From Enterocloster lavalensis (GTDB lineage: Bacteria; Bacillota; Clostridia; Lachnospirales; Lachnospiraceae), in assembly GCF_902364025.1 (NCBI RefSeq), contig NZ_CABJCG010000003.1, forward strand, positions 186,001 to 250,000: a DNA stretch of 64,000 nt, read 5' to 3'. The notes under the pieces were generated by a model. It was not told the DNA's origin. It was given only the letters and a program-made list of their open reading frames with translations, and ran no database searches. The position numbers and the translations under genes are program-made. Numbering within the stretch: the stretch's first letter is position 1; every line of letters starts with the position of its first letter. Of the stretch, positions 24,269 through 32,491 are shown in pieces.

Positions 24269-26236
24269 TCAAATTCCATATTTCTGCCGCTTCCGCCAGA
24301 GGGTGGACCGGTCCATTCCCAGCAGCTTCGCCGTCCTGCTCTGGTTGCCCTGGCACTGCTTCAGGCCCCAGAGAATCAGCTCCCGCTCGCTGACGCCGGA
24401 GGGCTGCTCCTTCTTATATTCACGCTCCCAGGTTCCGGCGCTCTGCCCGTCGTCTCCCTCCGCTGGCAGTTCCTCGTCCTCCACGTCCCGTGGATAGAGA
24501 ATCTGTTCCATGTCCGCCGCGGAGATTCTTCCGCCCCGGCAGAGAACCATAATGCGCTCTGTCACATTTTCCAGCTCCCGGATATTTCCCCGGAAAGGAT
24601 AGCTGCGAAACATCGCAAGGGCCTCCGGCTCCATGGCGGGCGCGCCCGTCCGGTCCGCCCCGTAGGAGTCAAGCAGCCGCCCGAACAGCAGCCAGGCGTC
24701 CTGGCCCCGCTTGCGCAGCGGCGGGATCAGCAGACGCAGCACATCCAGCCGGTACATCAAATCCCTCCTGAAATCCCCCCGGCCCGTCAGCCGCGTCAGA
24801 TTCTTGTTGGTGGCCGAGATAATCCGCACATTGACAGAGATCACCTTGTCGTCCCCAATGCGCCGCACCTCCCGCTCCTGGAGGGCGCGCAGCAGCTTGG
24901 TCTGGATGGCCAGGGAGATTTCCCCGATCTCGTCCAGAAACAGGGTTCCGCCGTGGGCCTGCTCGAACAGACCCATTTTCCCGCCCTTGGCCGTCCCCGT
25001 GAACGCCCCCTCCACGTAGCCGAACAGCTCGCTCTCCAGCAGATTCTCCGGCAGAGCCGCGCAGTTGATGGCCACAAAGGGGCCGTTCTTGCGCTGGCTG
25101 GCGTTATGGATGCTCTGGGCGAACAGCTCCTTGCCGGTGCCCGTCTCCCCAAGAATCATCACGTTGGCCTCCGAGGCCGCGTATCGGCGGGCCTGGGCGA
25201 TGGTCTCCTCCATCACCGCGCTCTCATGGATAATGTCGTCGAAGGTATACCGGGCCCTCAGCCCCTTCTCCCCCATTTTCCGGCGGATTTTACCCTCCAT
25301 CTCCTGTATCTTCGTGATATCGGACACGTTGACTACCACGCCCGCCACCTTCCGGCCTACCACCACAGGGGTAAATTCCGCCGAAACCGTGATCCGGGTC
25401 TGGGGAAAGGTGTAAATTTTCCCGCTGACCTCCCGGCCGGTGGCCACCGCCTCCCGAAACGGCTCCGCGAAAAATGGGATCACCTCCTCCAGCTTCCGGT
25501 GCATCAGACTGTTGTTCCCTTCCATCTCCCGGATCACACGGTTGCGCACCTGGATGATTCCCCGGCTGTCCACGTAGAGAATCCCCTCTTTCGAGGCGTA
25601 GATGATGGTTTTGTAGGTCTGGGACACCACCTGCTCCTTGCGGATCTGCTCCACAATCCGAACCGCCTCGCCCAGGGCCTGGCGGATCGTGTCCTCGCCG
25701 GTGCGGATCACCACCGAGGGCATCCCCTCCTGTTTTGCGTACAGGTTCACGGAATAGCCGCCGATCACCGCGTCGCAGCCCTCCTCCCTGGCCTGGCGGA
25801 TCACCTGGGCCAGCTCCTCCGGGCGGGTAGTCATATAGGCTCTGGCCTGACAGCCGAAATGGCCGCACACCGCCTCCACCTCGTAGAGCGGCCCGTCCGG
25901 GCTGATCACCGCGATCTTTCCCGGATTGGTCAGCTCCTTGCACTCCATGATAGCCCGGACAATGTCGTAGCTGGAAATTTCCAGGCCGATCACCGGCACC
26001 TGATCCGCAAGCTGGCGGATCTTCTGGGCCGAATACCCCCTTGCGATCACCGCGTCGTAGGCGCTCACGTCCATTTTCTCCGGCATCTCCTCCACCGTCA
26101 GAACCCGGATATCCACCGCGATCCGGCTGCGCTCCGGGTGATTGCGGACCACAAACTCCGCCTTCTCCTTCAGCTCCGGGTACGGCACCACAAACAGCAG
26201 CCGCGTTTTCGCCGGCCTGCCCCCCTCCTGTTTCAT
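24269..26236 (-). CDS. PrpR-type sigma-54 dependent transcriptional activator
   Basis: A 655-residue enhancer-binding protein. Residues 1 to about 190 match the PrpR N-terminal ligand-sensing domain; about 205-315 look like a PAS domain. The AAA+ domain follows (about 330-565), with Walker A GETGTGKE (363-370) and Walker B TLFLDEIGE (430-439). A Fis-type helix-turn-helix closes the protein (about 620-655, QSRTAKLLGMDRSTLWRK). The sigma-54 contact loop is GAFTGT (410-415) rather than GAFTGA. GGAGGT stands before the ATG at 26236; a longer in-frame start lacks one. With sigma-54 promoters facing both flanking operons, it most likely activates both. The inducer, probably a small organic acid, is unknown. 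Confidence 0.93.
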   Translation of the reverse strand: MKQEGGRPAKTRLLFVVPYPELKEKAEFVVRNHPERSRIAVDIRVLTVEEMPEKMDVSAYDAVIARGYSAQKIRQLADQVPVIGLEISSYDIVRAIMECKELTNPGKIAVISPDGPLYEVEAVCGHFGCQARAYMTTRPEELAQVIRQAREEGCDAVIGGYSVNLYAKQEGMPSVVIRTGEDTIRQALGEAVRIVEQIRKEQVVSQTYKTIIYASKEGILYVDSRGIIQVRNRVIREMEGNNSLMHRKLEEVIPFFAEPFREAVATGREVSGKIYTFPQTRITVSAEFTPVVVGRKVAGVVVNVSDITKIQEMEGKIRRKMGEKGLRARYTFDDIIHESAVMEETIAQARRYAASEANVMILGETGTGKELFAQSIHNASQRKNGPFVAINCAALPENLLESELFGYVEGAFTGTAKGGKMGLFEQAHGGTLFLDEIGEISLAIQTKLLRALQEREVRRIGDDKVISVNVRIISATNKNLTRLTGRGDFRRDLMYRLDVLRLLIPPLRKRGQDAWLLFGRLLDSYGADRTGAPAMEPEALAMFRSYPFRGNIRELENVTERIMVLCRGGRISAADMEQILYPRDVEDEELPAEGDDGQSAGTWEREYKKEQPSGVSERELILWGLKQCQGNQSRTAKLLGMDRSTLWRKRQKYGI

Positions 26237-26264
26237 ACGGACACCTCCTGATATGTTGGTAAAA

Positions 26265-26282
26265 TGTTGCAGATGTGTTGCA
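26265..26282. promoter_or_regulatory. Two TGTTGCA direct repeats in front of the activator gene
   Basis: TGTTGCA occurs at 26265-26271 and 26276-26282, just upstream of the activator start and about 250 bases before the rightward sigma-54 promoter. It matches the half-site of the palindrome at 24212-24229. It could serve both autoregulation and activation of the acid-sugar operon. Confidence 0.55.
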
Positions 26283-26531
26283 TTATGGAAATCATACAAC
26301 GGCAGTGCTCACCGCGTCAATGACCATATTTTCCCATATTTTTCATTTTTCTGTTTCAAAAAATTCCCCTCCCAGTCTGACGTCCCGGGGTTTTCCACCA
26401 CGCGCCGGCTAGACCCCAGCGCATTTCCGCTATGCGGCTGCCGCCGGCCGGAGATTCCCGGCTGCCCCGCGGAGGAGACGGGGACAGCCGCTCGAAGGCT
26501 GGAGAACGCGCCATCGTTCCGTCATTAAAAT

Positions 26532-26549
26532 TTGGCACCAAACTTGCTT
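26532..26549 (+). promoter_or_regulatory. Sigma-54 promoter of the acid-sugar operon
   Basis: TTGGCAC (26532-26538), five bases, then TTGCTT (26544-26549) match the sigma-54 consensus exactly. Transcription would start near 26560, about 33 bases before the first gene, which has GGAGG upstream. Confidence 0.92.
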
Positions 26550-26592
26550 TAAAAAGAAGCAGCATCAAACATATCGATTGAGGAGGATCGCA

Positions 26593-28008
26593 ATGATTTA
26601 CAGTCATCTGTTTCAACCGTTTTTGGAAAAGGGCAGGGAGGTCCAGGCAGCGGTGATCGGCGCGGGGCATTTCGGCACCGCCGTTGTGACCCAGCAGAAC
26701 CAGACACCCATGCTGCGGGTCAGCGTGGTGGCGGACAAGGACCCCGAGCGGGCGAAAAGCGCGTTTGTGAAGGCGGATATCCCGGAGGAATATATCGTCT
26801 ATTCCGCCGACGCGGCGGAGGCGGCGGCCCTGATCCGGGAAGGCCGGTACATTTATACCGACAATCCCATGATGATCATGGATATTCCGTGCATCGAGGT
26901 AGTCTGCGAGGGCACCGGCGTCCCGGAGGCGGGAGCCGGATTCTGTGTGGCCGCCCTGGAAAAGGGCAAGCACGTGGCCGCCATCAGCAAGGAAATGGAC
27001 AGCGTGGTTGGCCCTATTCTGAAAAAAATGGCCCGGGAAAAGGGTCTGGCTTACTCCCCGGTGGACGGCGACCAGCCTGCGCTTTTGATGGCCATGGTGG
27101 AGTGGGCCAGATCGGTGGGCCTGACCGTAATCTCCGCGGGTAAGGCCAGGGACGGGGAATTTGTACTGGACGAGGACAAGGGCGCCGTGTCCATTTCCGC
27201 CGACGGCATCACCGTGCACGAGGACTACGTGGCCTACGTTTCCCCTGAGGACCTAAAGTATTTCCATAAAATCCCATCAGGAAAAGCTGTGGAATACCTG
27301 AAAGGCCGGGCCAAAGCCCTTGCAGGACTTCCGGGGGCCGGAGCCTTCGATCTGTGCGAGCTGACCATGATCGCCAACGCCACCGGGCTGAAGCCGGCCT
27401 GTCCTGAGCTCACCGACGGCATTCTGCGCATCACGGAGCTGCCGGTGGCCTACTGCGCCCGGCGCAACGGAGGCATTTACCAGGATGAGGGGATCATCGA
27501 CGTGCACACCAACCTGCGGCGCAGGGACGAGTCCGGCATGGGCGGCGGTGTTTACATGGTGGTGCGCTGCGACAACGCGTACTCCAATTACATTTTGACC
27601 ACCAAGGGGCAGATTCCCAACGATGATTGCTCTGCGGCCGTCATCTACCGCCCCTACCACCTGTGCGGACTGGAGGTCTCCATCACCATCCTCTGCGCCG
27701 CTCTGCTGGGGACCGACACCGGCACACTGGAATATATTCCCCGGTTCGACCTGGTCAAAAAGGCGCTCTGCGACATCCCCGCCGGGGAGGTCCTGGGAAA
27801 TGACCACGATCTGCGCCTGAAGGCCATGATAAAGCCCGCAAGTCCCAAAGCGCCGGACAATCCCATCCCCGCCCACATGATCACCGGCAACCGGGCGGCC
27901 CGGGATATCAAGGCCGGGGAGCTGATCACCTACGGCATGGTCGAGGACCGGTCCGACACCACCCTGTGGCGGCTGAGAGAGCGCCAGGACCGGGAATTCG
28001 GGTTATAG
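26593..28008 (+). CDS. SAF-domain, homoserine-dehydrogenase-like NAD(P) oxidoreductase
   Basis: A 471-residue protein with an N-terminal Rossmann fold (VIGAGHFGTAVV near residue 22), a central homoserine-dehydrogenase-like region (CEGTGVPEAGAG, SKEMDSVVG) and a C-terminal SAF domain (about 370-455). Members of this family occur with sugar-acid kinases and are thought to act on polyhydroxy acids; the reaction is not established. GGAGG lies before the ATG at 26593; the in-frame ATG at 26578 is too close to the promoter. First gene of the sigma-54 operon. The likely role is to oxidise or otherwise prepare the C4 acid that the next two enzymes use; that is inference. Confidence 0.8.
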   Translation: MIYSHLFQPFLEKGREVQAAVIGAGHFGTAVVTQQNQTPMLRVSVVADKDPERAKSAFVKADIPEEYIVYSADAAEAAALIREGRYIYTDNPMMIMDIPCIEVVCEGTGVPEAGAGFCVAALEKGKHVAAISKEMDSVVGPILKKMAREKGLAYSPVDGDQPALLMAMVEWARSVGLTVISAGKARDGEFVLDEDKGAVSISADGITVHEDYVAYVSPEDLKYFHKIPSGKAVEYLKGRAKALAGLPGAGAFDLCELTMIANATGLKPACPELTDGILRITELPVAYCARRNGGIYQDEGIIDVHTNLRRRDESGMGGGVYMVVRCDNAYSNYILTTKGQIPNDDCSAAVIYRPYHLCGLEVSITILCAALLGTDTGTLEYIPRFDLVKKALCDIPAGEVLGNDHDLRLKAMIKPASPKAPDNPIPAHMITGNRAARDIKAGELITYGMVEDRSDTTLWRLRERQDREFGL

Positions 28009-28024
28009 GGAAAGGGGGACGCTT

Positions 28025-29467
28025 ATGGCAGTCTTGGGATGCATCGCCGACGATTTCACCGGCGCCAGCGACGCGGCCTCCTTTCTGGCCGCGGGCGGGA
28101 TGGCGGTCCGGCTCTTTAACGGGATACCGGAGGGAAAGACGGAGACAGACAGAATAAAAGAATGGCTGCGCAGCGGGACGCCTGCCGGGGGCGATACCGG
28201 GGCGGCCCTGGTGGTTGCGCTGAAAACGCGGACCCAGCCGGCGGGGCAGGCGGTCCGCGACTCCCTGGCGGCCCTCAGATGGCTGCGGGACCAGGGCGCC
28301 GGTCAGTTTTATGTCAAATACTGCTCCACCTTCGACTCCACCCCCGCGGGCAACATCGGCCCCATCGCGGACGCCGCCATGGAGTTTACCGGAAGCCCAT
28401 ACACCCTCCTCTGCCCTTCTCTCCCGGTCAACGGGAGAACCGTGGCGGCGGGGCATCTCTATGTGAACGGCGTCCCGCTGGACCAAAGCCCCATGAAGGA
28501 CCATCCGTTAAATCCCATGTGGGATTCCTTCCTCCCCGCCCTGATGGAACCCCAGAGCCGCTGGGAATGCCTGCTGCTCGAAAGGGCCTGCCTGTCCTAC
28601 TCCCGGGAAACCGTGGAGGCGGGGCTGATGAAAAAAGCCAGGAGTCTGGGCCTGGACCGCTTTTACGTAGTGCCCGACTATGGAAATACACAGGACGGCG
28701 AGCGGATCGCGGCGCTCTTCGGACACCTGCCTCTTTTGACGGGAGGGAGCGGATTGCTGGAGCCGTTGGCACGGAGATTGACGGGGGGAAGCAGGGCGCA
28801 GGAAACGCGAGAGGGGGAATATGAGACAGGGGGAGGTGGGGATTGCGGCCGGCAGAGCGGCGATTATCCCCGGCAATCCGGCGACTGTGCCGTGCAGGCC
28901 GGCGTTTTCACCTCCTCCCCCGCCCTTCTGCTGGCAGGGAGCTGTTCGCCGGCCACGCTGGCTCAGATCGCCTATTTTGAGAGCCGGGGCGGCATCGCAA
29001 AGAAACTGGAGCCCGCCCTGGTTCTGGACCATTCTCCCGAGGAGGCGGCTCAGTCACTCTGGCATTTTCTGGAAAATCACCGCGGCCAGCCGGTCCTGAT
29101 TTACAGCTCTGAGACCGCGGAACAACTCCAGGCGACCAGAAAGCTGGCGGGAGGCAGGCCCCTCTCCCCACTTTTGGAGGAGACCGTGGCCCTGCTGGCC
29201 AGCAGGGCTGTAGAGCGGGGATGGCGACGGCTCATCGTGGCCGGGGGCGAGACCTCCGGGGCCGTCACCCGCAAGCTGGGCCTGAACTCCTACGACATCG
29301 GAGCCAGCGTGGCGCCGGGCGTTCCTGTGCTGATCCCGCCGCAGTTCCCGGAGCTGCGGATCGTACTCAAATCCGGGAATTTCGGCCAGAAAGACTTCTT
29401 CTTCCGCGCGCTGGAGATCACCGGGGATGACAAAATCTGCGAACCGCAGAGAGGAGATGTGACATGA
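28025..29467 (+). CDS. DUF1537 four-carbon acid sugar kinase (OtnK/DtnK-like)
   Basis: A 480-residue kinase of the family shown to phosphorylate 3-oxo-tetronate, threonate or erythronate. The N-terminal substrate domain starts ADDFTGASD (residues 9-17) with KYCSTFDSTPAGNIG near 99. The C-terminal nucleotide domain carries VAGGETSGAVTRKLG near 405. Between them, about residues 250-300, is an unusual Gly/Gln/Ser-rich linker with a 7-residue repeat (RQSGDYP, RQSGDCA). It phosphorylates the C4 acid for the adjacent aldolase. The aldolase start overlaps its stop by four bases, so the two are coupled. Confidence 0.9.
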   Translation: MAVLGCIADDFTGASDAASFLAAGGMAVRLFNGIPEGKTETDRIKEWLRSGTPAGGDTGAALVVALKTRTQPAGQAVRDSLAALRWLRDQGAGQFYVKYCSTFDSTPAGNIGPIADAAMEFTGSPYTLLCPSLPVNGRTVAAGHLYVNGVPLDQSPMKDHPLNPMWDSFLPALMEPQSRWECLLLERACLSYSRETVEAGLMKKARSLGLDRFYVVPDYGNTQDGERIAALFGHLPLLTGGSGLLEPLARRLTGGSRAQETREGEYETGGGGDCGRQSGDYPRQSGDCAVQAGVFTSSPALLLAGSCSPATLAQIAYFESRGGIAKKLEPALVLDHSPEEAAQSLWHFLENHRGQPVLIYSSETAEQLQATRKLAGGRPLSPLLEETVALLASRAVERGWRRLIVAGGETSGAVTRKLGLNSYDIGASVAPGVPVLIPPQFPELRIVLKSGNFGQKDFFFRALEITGDDKICEPQRGDVT

Positions 29468-30102
29468 ATCAGAATCAATACCTGCCGGAGATTCCGGCGG
29501 ATGACGATATAGAAACAATACTCTCGGAAGCCGTCTGGGCCGCCCACAGCCTGTTCCAGCGTGGCAAGACCTCCGGCTCCTCCGCCAATTTAAGCGTAAT
29601 CCACAACGGCGTAATCTACATTTCCGCCAGCGGAACCTGCTTCGGAACCCTGACCACAAAAGATTTCGCCGCCGTTGCGCCCGACGGAACCGTTCTCCCC
29701 GGAAAAAAGCCCAGCAAAGAGCTGCCTCTGCACCGGATGCTCTACCAGTCGGACGCCGCCGTCCGGGCGGTCATCCACACCCACAGCACCTATAGCGTGC
29801 TCTGGAGCTGCACGGGGTATGCCGCCGCCCATCCATTTAACTGTATCCCGCCCATCACGCCCTACCTGGACATGAAGCTGGGACCTGTGGGCCTTGTTCC
29901 CTACGAAAAGCCCGGCTCCGAGGAACTCTTCGCCGCCTTCGGCAACGTCTTGGGCAAAAGCAGCGGCTTTCTGCTGAAGCAGCACGGACCGGTGGTGCCG
30001 GGGAAAGATGTGATGGATGCGTTCTTCCGGCTGGAAGAGCTGGAGGAGAGCGCCAGGATCGCCTGGGAGCTGAGAAATGAGGCGGATTTTCCATTCGCCT
30101 GA
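29464..30102 (+). CDS. Class II aldolase / 3-oxo-tetronate 4-phosphate decarboxylase (OtnC-like)
   Basis: A 212-residue class II aldolase/adducin enzyme with zinc ligands in HTHSTYS (His105, His107) and LKQHG (His174) and a catalytic Glu in SKELPLHR (Glu86). In known DUF1537 pathways this partner decarboxylates 3-oxo-tetronate 4-phosphate to dihydroxyacetone phosphate, entering glycolysis. Its four-base overlap with the kinase gene supports that pairing; an L-fuculose or ribulose phosphate aldolase is an alternative. Last gene of the sigma-54 acid-sugar operon. Confidence 0.88.
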   Translation: MNQNQYLPEIPADDDIETILSEAVWAAHSLFQRGKTSGSSANLSVIHNGVIYISASGTCFGTLTTKDFAAVAPDGTVLPGKKPSKELPLHRMLYQSDAAVRAVIHTHSTYSVLWSCTGYAAAHPFNCIPPITPYLDMKLGPVGLVPYEKPGSEELFAAFGNVLGKSSGFLLKQHGPVVPGKDVMDAFFRLEELEESARIAWELRNEADFPFA

Positions 30103-30162
30103 TCCATATGGGGCACAGCGATCCGTAAATCACCTGGCAATCGCCAGCGTCTCATTGCATTC

Positions 30163-30200
30163 AAAAAAATAGGGGGGACTCGAAATATTCAAGTCCTCCC
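30163..30200 (-). terminator. Terminator of the second threonine-aldolase-like gene
   Basis: Reading leftward, GGGAGGACTT pairs with AGTCCCCCC across a loop, followed by TATTTTTTTG. It also separates this gene from the convergent acid-sugar operon. Confidence 0.85.
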
Positions 30201-30221
30201 TGTAACATTACTGCAGCCCTT

Positions 30222-31250
30222 TCACCCCAACGCCATCTCCAACGCCATCAAATCCTCCTCCGTCGTAGACCAGCTGGTCGCGAACCGCACAACCGTATGC
30301 TTCTCATCCAGATTTTCCCAGAAACTGAACGCCACATCCCGCTTCAACCGCTCCATCCGCTCATTTTCCAGAATGACAAATTGCTGATTCGTCGGCGACT
30401 CAATATGGAACTTGTACCCTTTTCCGGTGAAAATCCCTTTCATCCGCTCCGCCATCTCGATGGCGTGGCTGCTGATTTTAAAATACAGATCATCCGTAAA
30501 CAGCGCGTCAAACTGAATCCCCAGCAGCCGCCCCTTAGCCAGCAGCGCTCCCCGCTTTTTAACCGACGTCATAAAATGCCTCGGCTTATTGTTCTTGGTA
30601 AACACCACGGCCTCCCCGCACAGCGCGCCCACCTTGGTGCCGCCGATGTAAAACACATCGCAGATTCGCGCAATATCGCAGAGCGTCATATCGGATTCCT
30701 GGCTCATCAGCCCATATCCCAGGCGCGCGCCGTCCAGAAAAAGCGTCATGCCGTACTGATGGCAAATGTCCGCGATCGCTTCCAGCTCCTGTTTCGTATA
30801 AAGCGTGCCGTACTCCGTGGGATGGGACAAATAGACCATTCCCGGAAATACCATATGCTCGTGGTTGGCGTCGGCATAGAAATCCGCCACATACCCGGCC
30901 AGCACATCCGGCACAATCTTCCCATTCTGCTCCGGCAATTCCAAAACTTTATTCCCGGTGTACTCGATAGCCCCGGCCTCATGGACGCTCACATGCCCCG
31001 TTTTTGCGGCGATCACGCCCTCGCAGTCCCTCAACATGGTCGAGATAATCACCGCGTTCGCCTGAGTCCCGCCCACCAGAAATTCCACCTCCGCATGTTC
31101 GCACCGGCACGCGGCCCTGATCTTTTCCCGGGCGCTCTCACAATATTTGTCCGTCCCGTAGCCGGACAGACATTCAAGGTTTGTCTCCGCCAGACGTTTC
31201 ATGATCTGCGGATGCGCTCCCGCTATATAGTCGCTTTCAAAAAAAACCAT
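30222..31250 (-). CDS. Threonine-aldolase family PLP enzyme (second copy)
   Basis: A 342-residue beta-eliminating lyase family member with PLP Lys in FYIGGTKVGAL, FLDGARLGYG and FLVGGTQAN. It is a distant paralogue of the 10908-11942 protein. The family cleaves threonine-like amino acids or eliminates from phenylserine-type substrates; this copy's substrate is open. AAGGAG lies seven bases before the ATG at 31250; an in-frame start at 31295 lacks one. Its base composition is a little more AT-rich than the first copy. It stands alone, apart from any folate gene. Confidence 0.85.
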   Translation of the reverse strand: MVFFESDYIAGAHPQIMKRLAETNLECLSGYGTDKYCESAREKIRAACRCEHAEVEFLVGGTQANAVIISTMLRDCEGVIAAKTGHVSVHEAGAIEYTGNKVLELPEQNGKIVPDVLAGYVADFYADANHEHMVFPGMVYLSHPTEYGTLYTKQELEAIADICHQYGMTLFLDGARLGYGLMSQESDMTLCDIARICDVFYIGGTKVGALCGEAVVFTKNNKPRHFMTSVKKRGALLAKGRLLGIQFDALFTDDLYFKISSHAIEMAERMKGIFTGKGYKFHIESPTNQQFVILENERMERLKRDVAFSFWENLDEKHTVVRFATSWSTTEEDLMALEMALG

Positions 31251-31331
31251 ATCTGAACTCCTTAACCTCTGATTTTGATTCCGCTGTAAACCCACAAATT
31301 GGAACGCTATAAATATCTCTGAAGAATCGTT

Positions 31332-32456
31332 TTAACTGCTCGCCGCTTTCTTCGCCTTCGTCATCAGGCCGCTCCCGGCCTTCTTCCCCCCGCGCGCGTG
31401 AACCGGACCGCCCTCTGCCTTTCCCGCACCGGCCCGCGCGTCTCCTTCCGCCTCCATGTCGGCCCACAACCGTTGAAAGAATCCCCGAAGGCCCGACCGC
31501 GGCTTGACCTTCCGCACCACTACTCCGTCCGGCTTCACCCGAATATGGTAAACGATCTGCAAAAAACGTCCCGCTTCCGCCCACGCTTCCCGACTCTCCG
31601 GGAACAAATCCATGCTCATCTGGAACACATGGAACATGCCCTCATAGACGGAAATCCGCCTGCGGACCCCGGCCTTCCCGGCTTTCTCCGCCGCCGTCAG
31701 GGAGTCGCTCAACAGCATTTCCAGGCTTCCCACCTGGAACAACATAGGCGGCAGCCCTCTGAAATTTCCAAAAACAGGGGATAAATAGGGATTCTTCGGG
31801 TCCTCCTCCCCAATATAGGGGGAGTCGTAGAGCATGCTCTCCCGTGTATTTCCGAACAGCGGGTCCAGCTCATAGTTGCTGTCGTAGCTCTCCCCGCCGC
31901 AGGTAAGGTCCGCCCAGGGGGACATGAGAATCATCCCGCCCGGAAGCGGCAGCCGGTGATCCCTCAGGTACATGACCAGCGCCAGCGCCAGCCCACCCCC
32001 GGCGGAATCCCCTGCAAATACCACCATATCCGGCCGGTATTTTTTCTCCCGCACCAGCCAGAGGTACGCGGCCAGCGCATCCTCCAGGGCCGCGGGATAG
32101 GGATGCTCCGGGGCCACCCGGTAGTCCACCGTCAGCACGTCCCCGCCATAGCTCAGCTTGGAATAGCGCACCGCGAATTTCCGGTAAATGTTCTTCATAG
32201 GCCCGATATAGCCGCCCCCGTGAATTTGCAATATCACCCGGCCCGTCACCACTCCCTCGGGCCGCAGATACTCCATGAGAAAATCATCTTTTTCGATAAT
32301 CTCGTACTGATATCCCGCCGGGCACACCCAGGCCGGCTCCACGGGATTTTTGCGGAACTCCCCGGTCTTGATGGGCCGCCCGAAGGTGGTTTCCGTCACA
32401 TCCTGAATCATATCGCGGATCAGTGCTCCCCGCACGCTAACGCTCTTGTCTCGCAT
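31332..32456 (-). CDS. Alpha/beta hydrolase (HGGG / hormone-sensitive lipase-like)
   Basis: A 374-residue esterase-like protein with oxyanion motif HGGGY (79-83), nucleophile elbow GDSAGG (Ser151), an acid in the SLEMLLSDS region and a late catalytic His in EGMFHVFQ. It hydrolyses acyl esters. The last 60 residues are an Ala/Gly/Lys-rich low-complexity tail, unusual for the family. It lies 35 bases downstream of the acyltransferase/membrane fusion gene on the same strand, so the pair may build and remove an ester on one molecule (inference). Confidence 0.85.
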   Translation of the reverse strand: MRDKSVSVRGALIRDMIQDVTETTFGRPIKTGEFRKNPVEPAWVCPAGYQYEIIEKDDFLMEYLRPEGVVTGRVILQIHGGGYIGPMKNIYRKFAVRYSKLSYGGDVLTVDYRVAPEHPYPAALEDALAAYLWLVREKKYRPDMVVFAGDSAGGGLALALVMYLRDHRLPLPGGMILMSPWADLTCGGESYDSNYELDPLFGNTRESMLYDSPYIGEEDPKNPYLSPVFGNFRGLPPMLFQVGSLEMLLSDSLTAAEKAGKAGVRRRISVYEGMFHVFQMSMDLFPESREAWAEAGRFLQIVYHIRVKPDGVVVRKVKPRSGLRGFFQRLWADMEAEGDARAGAGKAEGGPVHARGGKKAGSGLMTKAKKAASS

Positions 32457-32491
32457 CGTACCTCCATCTTGTCGAAATTGTCTGTCTCACC

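Noticed and set aside
24221..26251. 676-codon + strand open frame across the sigma-54 activator
   Set aside because: Antisense shadow produced by GC-rich codons. The minus-strand protein has all AAA+ motifs.
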